Positions 1 to 12,600 of a stretch of DNA of 64,000 nucleotides are shown piece after piece. Under the pieces are notes generated by a model. That model was given only the letters and a program-made list of their open reading frames with translations. It ran no database searches and had not been told where the DNA came from. Both the position numbers and the translations under genes were made by a program. The stretch is from Rallus limicola (lineage: Eukaryota > Chordata > Aves > Gruiformes > Rallidae): contig JAKCOZ010000021.1 of NCBI GenBank assembly GCA_022605955.1, positions 11,204,501 to 11,268,500 of the forward strand, read 5' to 3'. The stretch's first letter is position 1. Each line of letters opens with the position of its first letter.

Positions 1-448
1 TAAGCTGCTCACAGCCGCTTCCAGGTATCCAAGTAACAAAACTGAACAGGCTGTCATGCACCAAACTGGCTGTAAAGCATGTGGAGCCTCAGTTCAACGT
101 ATTTAAGAAAGGGTGGTAGTGCTGAGTAGAGCCAGTGAGCTGAGGCACTGCTCTAGAGGAGGAGCCCAATGCCTTGGATGGAGAAAGTGAAGACTTTGAC
201 TTTAAAACCAGAGCCTTTTCTGGCCACCATGGTTACAGTGATTAAGCTGAACTTTATGGAGCTTGGATACCTATGGCAGCAGGACCTTGTGTGAACTGTC
301 ATTCCTGGATTTCTATGATCCTCTTTCAGAGCTCACAGTTTTATATAGCTATAGCTGATGTAAAATGCTGGCAAGCTTGCTTTTGATTTCACATAGCTGA
401 ATTCCAGCCTTGGTCATTATACCTCAGCTGTATGTTTTACTTTTGCAG

Positions 449-655
449 ACTTTTGTCCACCATAACAGAACCTACAGAGAGTGGTGCCTGTGAGCCACCA
501 TCAACTGAAGAGACATCTCCACCTTCCCTGGGAACAGAAGAGACTGATCCTGACAAAGCTGAGCATGGTGGAATCAAGAAGGTCTGTTTCAAAGTTTCTG
601 AGGAGGACCAAGAAGACTCTGGACATGACACAATGAGTTTCAGAGACTCCTACAG
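449..655 (+). CDS. PREX1: PREX1 exon: linker, LLSTITEP to SFRDSY
   Basis: Acceptor tttttgcag ends at 448 and donor gttagt begins at 656. The exon opens with the third base of a split Arg codon and ends with two bases of a split Ser codon. It encodes LLSTITEP, an acidic low-complexity stretch that differs from mammals, then [11 protein letters not shown] and [14 protein letters not shown], both well matched to P-Rex1. This is the disordered acidic linker leading into the IP4P-like domain. Confidence 0.93.
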
Positions 656-3600
656 GTTAGTCTGAAAATTGTGCTGCTTTTACCTTACAAGTATAATGTT
701 TGGAAGTTCTAAGCCAGGTAAGGATTCAGCAAGTGGGTTATTTTCCAGTCAGTCAATTATTCAGTGTTCACTTAGTAAAGAATTCACCAGCTGTAGTTAT
801 TTTATTACATTTATTACCATGGAGACATACACAGCAAAACCCTGTTCTCATAACAATGCAAGAATACCAGTGCTTCAAGAAAATGTGATAAAATGAAATA
901 AATAGGTCTAGTGTGACTTTCCCTTCCTATATTGTATACCTTGAAACTTCAGAAGCTCAGCAGAGTTTGCAAACTGCTTGGTCTTAAAATAGCTGTTGTT
1001 CTAAGGGGATGTTTTCATTCAGTTCTGCAAACAATTTTCCCAAAAGCCTAAAACACTGAGAAACAGAAATGGACATTGAGTTCTTTATTTTTAATGGGTC
1101 TTCGAAACCACAAATGCAAATGTTTATTCAGGTGTCTCAAAATTTTGGTTTTGGGACATGATTGACTGCTGCTTCTCCAGGAATATTTGCTACTGAAGGA
1201 AATCTCACATGCTCTAAATCTGTCTGTCTTGGGAGGAAACATTTGGAAATTCAGCTTCAGAAGAAATGGAGTAAGAATTTGCAGTTGTGTCTGACTGTTG
1301 CAATTTTACATCCTTAACAGGCCATTTTTATGTTTCTTGTGGCTTTGTCTATGTAAAGGAGTAAAGACACTTTACCATGACCTGGGAGGATTAGAGTAAC
1401 CTGAATGTTCTTTGAAATTTCTGAGCCTGATCCTTTACTTGCTGACAGCTTTATACTATTACAAGAAGTAGTAGTATGATGTTACATACATGTGGGACTG
1501 CAGAAATGACAGACTCACAACAGTTTATGTTGGAAGGGGTCTCTGGAGCCCATATAATACACAAGAGTGGTGGGTCAGGGTCTCGTCCAGTTAATACTGA
1601 ATGTCTCCAAGGACAGTAAATACAAAATCAGTAAAGAAAGAAAACCAGCACTGATGTGCCACACATCTGTCTCATCTACTTATTGTGATAGATTATAATC
1701 TGCACAGGTGTTCTGAAGCTTTTTTATCACGAACTCAGACTGGTTTGGGTCAGAAGGGACTTCAAAGCCCATCCTGTCCCACCTCCTGCCATGGGCAGGG
1801 ACACCCTCCACCAGCCCAGCGTGCTGAAAGCCCCATCCAACCTGGCTTTGAACCCTGCCAGGGATCCAGGGGCAGCCACAGCTTCTCTGGGCACCTTGTG
1901 TCAGAGCCTCACCACCCTCCCAGAGAAGAATGTCTTTCTGATATCAATCTCCCCTCCTTCAGCTTACTGCCATCCCTCTTGTCCTGTCCCTTCCTGCCCT
2001 TGGCACCAGCCCCTCTCCAGCTTTCCTTGAGCCCTTGTAGGGACTGGAAGTGGCTCTCAGGTCTCTCCAGGGCCTTCTCTTCTCTAGGTTGAACAACCCC
2101 AACTCTCTCAGCCTGTCTTCATAGCAGAGGGGCTCCAGCCCTCAGATCATCTCCTTTAATTGAAATGTGCTGGATTTCTTTCATTGTTAATAGAAATCCC
2201 ATTTATGAGCACTGTTTAGTTTAAATGGTTTCTATAATTGAGGCTAATCTATTCTGGGTAACAAAGCAACATCAAAAATGGTCTCTGTGGGTCTGTCACT
2301 TGTTCCAAAATTTTACACATGATGAGAAAGATTATTCTGTCTTATCTTTATTAGACAGAGGCAGGGAATTAAGCATATATTACAGATAATAGTTACTCAA
2401 GGGGGAATAAGATGTCTTTTGATGGTTTTTGATCTGCAAAAACCACTGAGAAGCTACAAAAATAAGCAAATTACAGATAAGAAAATATCTTGTTTGTATT
2501 AGTCATGCTTCTTTCTCCTGGATCATTTGGAGGTATAAGTCAAATTTCATGCGGGTTTGTACTGCAGAGAAGTTGCAATAAGTATAATAAGAAAAAGAGA
2601 TTTCTTTGATAACAGGTTTAACACAGGGCAGGCAAAGCCCCTGGTTGGGCTTCTCTCAATTGCTGTTACATTTTTTTCTCTCAGCCTGAAATAAAAACAG
2701 AGGAAGAGATAGTATGAAGAATTTTGTAGGCTTTGTTTTGGGCTTGTACCATTAAAAACACTGTGTCACTTTGAGTGGTGGGGGCATTTTTGGTTACTTT
2801 TATTAAGTTATGGTTGGTGTAAAGTGAACTTTAAACAGAAGAATCATACTAGAACTTTCCATGTGTCCATGAGCAAACAGTGGTGTGAAGCCAACTGTAG
2901 TGACTCCTTGGCTTCCTGAGATAACTTTAGGATCTGGGGTGCCTGATTCTCCAATGGTATATAGATCCTGGCATTCCCTTTCCCAGCTCCAATACATGTT
3001 CTACTGCAGCTTCAGTGTGTGCTGGAGTTGGATGCTGTTAATATCCTGAGAATTGCCAACAAACGCTGAGTGGAGATTCCATCTCATAGATTTTAATTAT
3101 TTCTCCCCTACTCAATGCTCATAGAGCATGTTTAATGATGCAGCCCAGATGAGGTCCATGGAGGGAAGTCTATTGTCATTATTTATAGGATCCAGTCGGT
3201 ATGTTAAGCATCGAGTGGTCACTACAAATGGAAAGAGACATCGTACAGAGCCAGCCCGAGGGCTTGCTTAGTGCTCATTCTGCATGTAGTTAGGTTTTCT
3301 TTTGCATAAAAGTAACAGACTTAATTTGGGGGGACTGCAGTGTTAAGAAAACCAGGCTGATCAGCAGCTGGGTGGAAGGACAGCTTGTTTTTCTCAACAC
3401 CTTATTTACTTTTCTTTCTAGTGAATGTAACAGTAACCGGGACTCAGTGCTGTCATACACCAGTGTGCGGAGTAACAGCTCTTACTTGGGCAGTGATGAG
3501 ATGGGATCAGGTGAGTATACACATAGGTTACCTACATATTTCTCATACTAGACCCCTTAGTAGAGTTGATCCATGTATTTTGATCAATGAACTAGAGATA

Positions 3601-6600
3601 AAGCAGCCCACTCCAATGTGAGCATGTGTTTGTGTCATCTGTAGCCTCATCACAGATTATGTTGGTAAGACAGTCAAAAGCTTTCCACCTTGCCTTTATT
3701 AGGAGATGAACTTCCCAATGATATGAGGATCCCTTTAGACAAACAAGACAAACTTCATGGCTGTCTGGAACATCTTTTTAACCAGGTGTGTAAAGCATTA
3801 CTGCTACACAGAACTGCTTAATCTGCATCCACATCAATACAAGAAATTGAAAGTATCAGATTGTTTAATGAAATCCAATTTTAAGGGAAGGCAAACTATC
3901 AAGATTTTATGTTAAGGTGTAAGTAACTATATTATAGGACAGTTTGAGGAGTCAATTTTGGTCAACGGTCAAGTTGCCTTCTGCAATTTAAGCAAGGTGA
4001 TCTTAACCTGCCTTATCTCAGGCATTAGACTGAGGGGGAAAAAGCTTTCATGAAAAGGAAGAATTCTAATACCTTGTACAGTTTAAATGGATCACATTTA
4101 CAGATCTCAGGAGAGTCTTCATAAGTTTAGCAAACAGATGTCTTTATAGCTCTATAGCACCAGAGAATTGTTTTGTATTACCTTTTATTTCATCAGCATG
4201 TAGATCATCATTGTGCAAAATGCTGTATTCACTGTGAGGCTCATGAGGCCCGTTCATGGTTAGAAAGTCCTGATGCTATTTGTCAATGAGAAATCATTCC
4301 AAAACACAAATAGTGTAATGGCTTTTGCATTTTCCTGCAAGAGTTCTGCTCAGATTTTCTGCAAGTCTTACTTACATGGACTGAAAACATTCGATTGTAG
4401 GTTGATGCAATCAATGCACTTCTAAAAGGACCAGTTATAACGAAAGCCTTTGAAGAAACCAAGCACTTTCCAATGGACCACAGTTTGCAAGGTAAAGAAT
4501 AAGGTTGATTGTAGTTAATAATGTGATTTGCAAGGACTGAAGAGTGTAACATGGATGCACACGTGCTATCCAGCCACACTGTGCAGTCTGCCCAGCCATA
4601 CATTAATGGCAGGTACCATGTATGACCATGGAAATGTTTGCATCCCTGAACCGTGATTTTCACATGAATTCCTTCTGAGTCACACCAAACTCTCTGCTGT
4701 TACATGTCACTGGAACAGCACAGCACTTTCACAAGTCCCCAGATCTGTGCTTTGATGTGAACACCAGTATGTATCTCAAAAGGTACAAGATAGAGATAGG
4801 TCAGATACAAGGAGAATGAGCTGATAAGCTGAGCACCGTAGATCTGAGGAACCGAAAGGTTCTGCCTGAGTTTGCTTAATGACTTATTCTGCTTTTCTTC
4901 AGACAGATAATTGCCAGAGTAAACTCATCCTCACATGACACTTATTTAGAAAACTGATTCCCAGAGAGAGCAAACAAATGATACCATGTTTTCTTTTTCC
5001 TCAGGGAGCATGACGAGACTTTGGTCTTAATGGTTTTGGGGCCCAGGATGTGGTTTCTTCTCTCACTGAAATACACAGGGCTTTATTTTCTGAGCATTCG
5101 CTACATTTCCTTTCCCACTTGAAATCTGAAATGTTTCCTCTATTCCTACTGTACTTCAGGTGCTGTAGGCCCCTGCTCCAACCTTTGACAAGCTCTATTT
5201 TTAAGTTGGGGTGGCAAACTCTAGAAGAAAGCTTTTTCTGATGTTTTTTTTTTCCCCAGCTCCAGAGGTAACTCCTGGGAAATTCTGTCACATGAACTCA
5301 CCTCCACAAACACACTCACATTTCTGTAGAATAGCTTAGTCTTTCCATGCTTTGTTTGAATGAAGTGAAGAAATAACACACGCCCTGTACTCTCTTCCTT
5401 TAATTTGTTTTCGTTAAAGATTAATTACACTGAAAGAATCTTCCAGTTAACTGAAGTTAACAGATGATCCCACATTCATCACACTAGGGAACGAACAAGC
5501 CCTGCTGACATTCAGCTGGAAGCCAGGCCCAAAGTGGCTGTTTAAAAGCTACCACAGGCACCTTTCAGTGATGGATGTAAATTTGACTGCTGTCCCGTTT
5601 CTGTTCATGAACAGTTATTTGGCACAGTTACTCCATGTTTCTGTGTCTGCTTATTCATTTATCACCAACAATGGGGTGTTTGGCTTAGATACATCGCTAA
5701 GTCATGGAGAATAAACCTTCTGCTCTGTAACGAGATAATTATTTTCCATCAGGTGAAAGCAGAGTATGTCATAATGTCTCGTCAGTGTTATGAGATGTGA
5801 CAGCTGCAGCCAAAAAAATTGATCTGATTCTGCACAGCCAGAGTCTCTAGAGCTACCTGATATAGCTGCCTGCACATTATTGAAGGCAGAGAAAACAGAA
5901 GGGAATAGCATGCAGAGGTCTTTCCACTGTGTGTGTCACCCGTGGACATAACATACACTCCACAATCCTGAAAGTGATGCTAAGAAGCTGCTGATTGTGA
6001 GATTATAGGAATAGCTTTTTTTCCTTCTGTATTAGATCTATTTCAGAATGTTTTTCATTCAGTTGTTGCTATTGGTACTGCATCTCAGCTTTCATCTGTG
6101 TACACATTCTAACTCATAAGCTGCTTTCAGCTACGTAGCATTTCCTTACTGGCTAACAAACTCCATTTTTTTTCTAGAGTTTAAACAGAAGGAAGAAACC
6201 ACAGTTAGGTGCAGGAATAATATTCAAGCCAGCATTCAGGAAGATCCATGGAACCTTCCACTGCGCATCAAGAACCTTGTTGAAATCATACAAAAATATG
6301 TAGAAGGTCTGTAAATAAAGAAAAGGGGGTGAGGTGAGGGGTTGGCTTCAGGGAGAAGAGATCTTGATCTAATCAAGCCTAGCATTTAATTTTATCATTT
6401 TATCTCAATTTGTAATAAGGCTGTACTGGACTCTAGAGAAGAGCAGGTAAAACAGGCTATTGTCTGCAGAATCCCAGTGTGGTATGGTAAAATCTCACCT
6501 GTGCAGCGATTCTGAAGAACATTCTCCCCCATCATCCCATTCAGACAGACTGATGCCATTTCCATGTGCTTTTTCTAACCCTTTTAGCAAATGGAGAGAT

Positions 6601-9600
6601 GCTTGTTATATTCCAAAATGAAATGAATGCTGGTCAGATACTACAACATCCTAAATCATCGCAGTCTGGTTGAACTGGAACAGGAGCTGAATCTGATGTT
6701 TACAGTCCAGTGCACAGCACAGGACAGAAATCACCTCCTTAGGGATTCAGTGACATGTGCAATTTGTTTCCAATAATTCATGGTAGTTAACAGAGTATTT
6801 AGCCTGTAAAATTATTTGATGTGACCTTTTCCAGTCATTGACATGTCTGTGCAAGTAAGGACTGTTAGTGTAAACAGAAATGGCCATGCAGGGTCCAGGG
6901 ATTGCAGCCAATGTAACCAAATGCCATCGAATCTACTTTGGTGTCATGTTGACTAGAGCATTCCTTTTCTTCACTGTTTTAGATGGGAAGAACCAGCTGC
7001 TTTTGGCCTTGTTAAAATGCACAGGTAAGAGGGTTTGATTTGCTGCAAATTGAAAAGACCTTACCACAGTTTCACATGCATGTGCAGACATCAGAATGTT
7101 ATGCTTTTCCCCTGCCGTTTTATGCTATCATTTCTTGTGCTCTGCATCAAGGGCAACTTTTCCATGTATCTGATGTCTGTTCTTCAGTTCATGTAATTTC
7201 AGTTCACTGTAGGTTGCTTGTGTTACCTGGCTGGTCACTGATGTTTCACAAGCACTGTTTTTCTTTTGACTGTCTTCATTTTTTCCTTTCTACAATCCTC
7301 CTTCCCAGATGGCCGTTACTGTTTCCTGCTGTGGTGAGAACATACAGCAAAAATGAGACCTATTGCACAACTCTCTCTGAGACCAGGGACTCTGTCATCT
7401 TTCCAAACAGTGCAGGCGTGTTAGGAATGAGGGTTGTGTATGCTGAAGTTACAGCCAGGAGCAGACTAAGAACCTAAATGTGCAGCAGCACCTGAACACA
7501 CTGCAGACACTGCTGATCTGTCACTGCACACAAAGCACTGTGCTTGCAGATCAAGGGACTGGCCTTTCCTGGAGCGAATGTGCAGTCTTTTAGCACTTGA
7601 AACACCTTCTTGGTGTACTTTTTTGTTTGAAAATGAGGTAATAAATAACTGGAATAGGCTGTCATTATTTCACTGTGCCAGACTTGATTCTCAAGTCTCC
7701 ATAGACCGACGGTAAGAGATTTGTACAACTCTAAGTCACCTCTCGGCTCCTGCCAGGGCCGGTCCTCAAGTGTTCTGTCCAAACCAGCCTCTGGCATCAG
7801 CCCAGTGTCCACAAAGGCTGGTTTTACTTACAGCAGATACAGTGACTCTCTAAATCTCTACCTGTGCCCCATGTTCTGCAGCATGTCCATGAACATCTCT
7901 GGGAAGAATGGAGGCACAGGTGGCACTAAACTGGCTGTGGCAGCTTTATGGCCCCAGGGATTCCCCTGCCTTAGGGCAGTCCTAAGCTCTCTTTGCCTTA
8001 CTTCCAGTAGTACAGAGGGGTACTGCTGGAAAGATTGGTTGCCCTTAAATTGAGAATATGGCCCAGGGTCTGGAGTGTGTTAGTCAGTCTATTGTATTTT
8101 GGGCTTTGTAAAAATAATCCAGATCTTCAAAGCCTCTGGGTGTTGTCTGCAGCTTCTTTCTCTGGGGAATGCTGCCTTGACAATGGAGCCTGCTGTATGC
8201 AGTGCTTGCTGGAGGAGCCCAGGGTGCCTGGGAAGCAGCTCTTCACTTATTCATGTGCCTTTTTGCCCTGCAATCCCCTTAAGTGTGACGAGGTTGATTT
8301 GACCAGCATGTGGCTGCCTGGCAGGCAGACTGGAAGCAAAGTTAACACAGGGGAGATTCTCCCAGGAAACATAAACCAATGGTACCGTATGGGCAGGCCC
8401 AGTTAATGCATTAAGCATATGGGAAGCTCACAAAATATGGATGGATGGGGGAAGATGAATCTCTAATAGCCCAGGAGAGAAGCAATGGCAGAGACCTCCT
8501 TTCAGAAATTCTCGTGCTTCTGTAAACATCAAAAGAAGGGAATCAGTCCAGATACAGCACTATGGAGCAACAGCTCTTCCCAGCCAGAAGAATGAACATG
8601 CAGATGGCAGAGGTAGTAACAAAAAGTCAAGTGGGCTAGAAAATTTTCAACCATGCATGTGCTCCAGCTGTGGAGTTGTTATCTATACATCCAAGTCACA
8701 GAGGTTGGCCATGAGGTTAAAGACAAGTGTACTCATGACTTCTTTCTGCTTCTCTCTCCTTCTCTGGCAGATACTGAGTTGCAGCTGAGACGCGATTCCA
8801 TCTTCTGCCAGTCTCTTGTGGCTGCTATTTGCACCTTTTCAGAGCAGTTACTGGCTGCTCTCAACTATAGATACAACAACAATGGGGAATATGAAGAGAG
8901 CAGCAGAGATGCCAGCAGAAAATGGCTGGAACAGATAGCAGCCACCGGTGTTTTACTAAACTACCAGTCTCTTCTCTCTCCTGCTGTGGTAAGATGAAGA
9001 GTTGTGGCACCCTTGGGTCTGCTCACGCTCGCCTGTATGCCTCTCTGCCACTCAGCACAGCCAGAGCCCCTCATTCTAGCAGCACGTTTAGACTCACTGC
9101 AGCAACCCCTGGAGATTCCTGCTGCTGACAACCATGAGCCAATATACCATATCCCATCATTTCCACCTCACAAATACTGGACCTACTGTCACACAACACA
9201 ACAGCACAGGATTCTGTCTGCCTTCGTTTTGGGAGTAAGGCTGCTACATTTAGGGAGGTTTTACTGCTCAGTTGTTGGTGATGCATGTGAGGCCTGCCAT
9301 CTCCTGGTGAGCACACATATTTCAAGTGCGGGGAAAAGCTCTGAGTATTTCAAGAGCTTGGACAACGTGAAAATCTAGGAGTTTGTTTGTACCCTGGACA
9401 GTTGGATAGAATAAGTAGACTGCAGTCTGTCCCACTTTGTGGTGCTCGTATTTGAGGCACTGTGTCTTGGGAGGAGAGGAGCTGGTCTTGCATAGTTCAC
9501 CTGCACCTAAGGAACAGCTTTAGAAGTAGATAAGCTGCTTCAAGTGTAAAAAAAAAAAATTTTTAAAAAGCATAAAAAAGAGGAAGTATCTCTGCCACTA

Positions 9601-12600
9601 TGAAGAAGTGACATTTGGGTTTGGCCTTTGTAAACATTGTAAATTGAGTGTGGGATGTTACATTACTGTTTTTTCACAGTGCATGGAATGTCTGGACATT
9701 TATTTCACAATAACTGATAAGCAGTTCTTCATCTATGTAGGTATAGAGTAAAGCTTGGAGAAGCTTACATAGTAAGATCCCTTCAATCTTACTCAGTCCT
9801 TAAACCTCTCTATGCTCTGTGAATCATATCAAATGACATCTGGGAAAAGGTTAGCTCAGCTTTTATCACAATTTTAAAGAGCCATTAGAAAGTGCCTGAC
9901 TGGGCTGGACTTATTTAATGGAAAGCTCCACCTTCTGCTCTAGGTCTCCTGAACCAAAACATGCCCATAGCAACTGCACGCTCCTGCCATTGATGTCTTT
10001 CTGGCAGATCATAACCTATTTATACCTGTTTCTTTGCTCTACAGAAAGAGGAGCGCACCATGCTGGAAGACATTCAGGTCACTCTGACTGAACTGGACAA
10101 AGTTGCCTTCTATTTCAAGCAGTTGGATGAAAGTCTTGTAGCAAGTGAGTACTCTCCATTTCATTGAAGCTCTTTTTTTCTTGTTTGTTTTATGGGTTCT
10201 TAGCTTTCATTAGTGTAACTCTAACAGGCTATGCCAGACCTGGAGGGCACTGAGCAGCTTCTCTGAAGAACTATTGCATACCCTCAGCTTCCACAGCAAA
10301 CAGCCTAAAAAGCAGGACTGGCATCATGGGATGCCAGTGGCATGGTCTGTGATTTGTTACTGTGGTCTGTGCCATGTGGCTTTCCACACAGGGACGTGTA
10401 ACAGATGATGAGCAGTTCCTGACAGATGATGAGCAGTTCTAATGTTTCTAATTCACTGTTACCCAAGGCAGGAGGACTGTCCCTCCCCAGCTTTTCTGTG
10501 TCCCACCCTGCCAGAACTCTCTCCATGTTTACTGACTATGAGATGCCATGAAACAAGATGAGATTTTAATTATTAACCATGTTTATTGCTTTAGCATCAA
10601 ACATTGTGCTAGGTCATTCTAACTGCGTATCTTTTAAGTCTAGTATTTCAGAGCCTGCGTTCTCTCAGTAAAGGCTCTCCCTTGCTCCTCTCATGGTGGA
10701 GATGTGAAATGTCATTAGATAATCTAATAATCTCAACTTGGATAGCAATGGTTTCAAGATTCTCCTGCTGTAGTAAAGCAGCAAGTGTTTTATCTTTATT
10801 TCTCCAGATACCCATGTCTTCTACCACATCGAAGGAAGTCGTCAGGCCTTGAAGGTTATCTTTTATCTTGACAGCTACTACTTCTCCAAACTGCCTTCTC
10901 GTTTTCAGAATGGGGGAAGCTTGAAACTGCACACGGTGCTCTTTACAAAAGGTGTCTATTAAAAGCTTTCTTGAGAAAAATAAGCTAACTGATGATATTG
11001 AAAGACTCAAAACAGAGAATGACCATGGAGCTCTTAACACAGCTGAGAACTATAGACCTATTTAAGAAGCAGATGTTTCTATTCTCTGAAGTCCTGGGGA
11101 GTGCTATTTTAGACTGAGTCATGAGAACAAGGCCTTTTTGGGGCATTTTTATGCCTATGTATAAAGGCCATAAAGAAATTATGTTGGAGATTATAATAGA
11201 AGTAAATAAACAATAAAAAGAAAACTAGTAACATAGGCTTAGTAAAATGTTTTCTTTCTCAGCTCTAGAAAGTATGGAGGGGTTGTCCCAACCAGCTGGC
11301 TCATCTCTAGAGGAACTTCCACAGCAAATTAATGGTATTTCACTTGAAAAAGTGCAGCAATACTACCGTAAACTCAGGTATTTCAAGCTTCTCCTTTGCT
11401 TTAAAAAACATGGAAAAAGTGCTCTTTGCTGAGGATCTTAAAATGTAATGAAAAAGAGATTCTGTTCCTGGTGGTTTCCTGTACAAATACGATTTTTGGA
11501 GAACTTTGTTCCATGGGAAACCTTTTAATTTTCTTCACATAGTTCAGCTAGTTCTGGAGTAGTTGCACTGGACAGCCTGAAATTTCCACCTAATTTGACT
11601 TCAGAATTTTGTGCAGTGTTAAAATTGCATAAGAAAGGGGATCTGGAATATTGAAGTACATGCTGTGAATTACTGCAGTCAAAATGGTTCAATAAGAAAG
11701 CGAATCTTGAACACAAGGGTTTTAGCATAGCCATGTTTTATTACAAGATGATATACAGGTATGTGCTTGAAATGAGACACACCAATGAATGCAGTCCTTG
11801 CTGGCCTTTTTGCAGGACATTTTACCTAGAGAGATCAAACTTGCCCACTGACTCCAATGCAACTGCAGTGAAGATTGACCAGGTATTGTTGTTATGTTTA
11901 TTTCTACAATAAACTATTTCACTGAAATATTATTTCTACTTCTCTAATGTCCCAGTCATGTGATACCCATATAGCAAACCTGAACAAACCCAAACTTCAT
12001 TTAAAAAGGGTTCCATCCCCCAAAGAAGTGACCGGAATTTCTCTGAAGCTTGGCTACAGTTCTGGGGTATAGCAGACAATGTGGGGTAGACACAACCCCC
12101 TTAACTCTGTTGAGAGTTGCGCTTTGTTCGCCATTGGGAGGGAAACATCAGGCACCAGCAGTTCCCAGTGTCTCGTGTAAAGACAAGTCTGTCTCACTGG
12201 GGCGGGTGACATATGTTGATAGACACATGTAAGGCTTTAAATACCATTGCAGGGAAGACAAAATCAGAGACTCTCTTTGCAGTTACAATATACATCATAA
12301 ATAATATCTGTGATTTGTAAGAACTCTAAAAAACTGCCCCAAGCCTAAGCAGTTGTTTGTATTTTTCTACTTTCTAAGTTCAGCTGTGTGGCTTGTTACT
12401 CTTTTGTAGATTTTTGACTTTGACATAGGATAAAGAATTATGTCTTTTTGACTGAAGGGGTAAATATACAACTGATATATTTTTTTTTAATTACTTTGTT
12501 CAGCTTATTCGCCCCATTAATGCCATGGATGAGCTTTGCAGGCTGCTGAAGTCTTTCATTAATACAAAACCAACCCAGTCAGGATATTCTAGCAGTAACA

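Larger units (their letters stand above)
656..3421 (+). other. PREX1 intron (largest in window) with CR1 fragments
   Basis: 2.77-kb GT-AG intron. It holds two reverse-oriented CR1 pieces (about 1510-1615 and 1726-2155). I recognise nothing else in it, and the small reading frames over 1685-2092 are CR1 sequence. Confidence 0.85.

Noticed and set aside
150..280. Open stretch before the first PREX1 exon, with an acidic frame (NALDGESEDFDF)
   Set aside because: It does not match the P-Rex1 sequence that precedes LLSTITEP and lacks a suitable acceptor/donor pair. Probably chance.
1685..2092. 135-codon ORF on the plus strand
   Set aside because: It lies over a reversed CR1 element; the reading frame is repeat sequence.
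4283..4663. 126-codon minus-strand ORF
   Set aside because: It is antisense across a real PREX1 exon (4401-4491), with no independent protein features.
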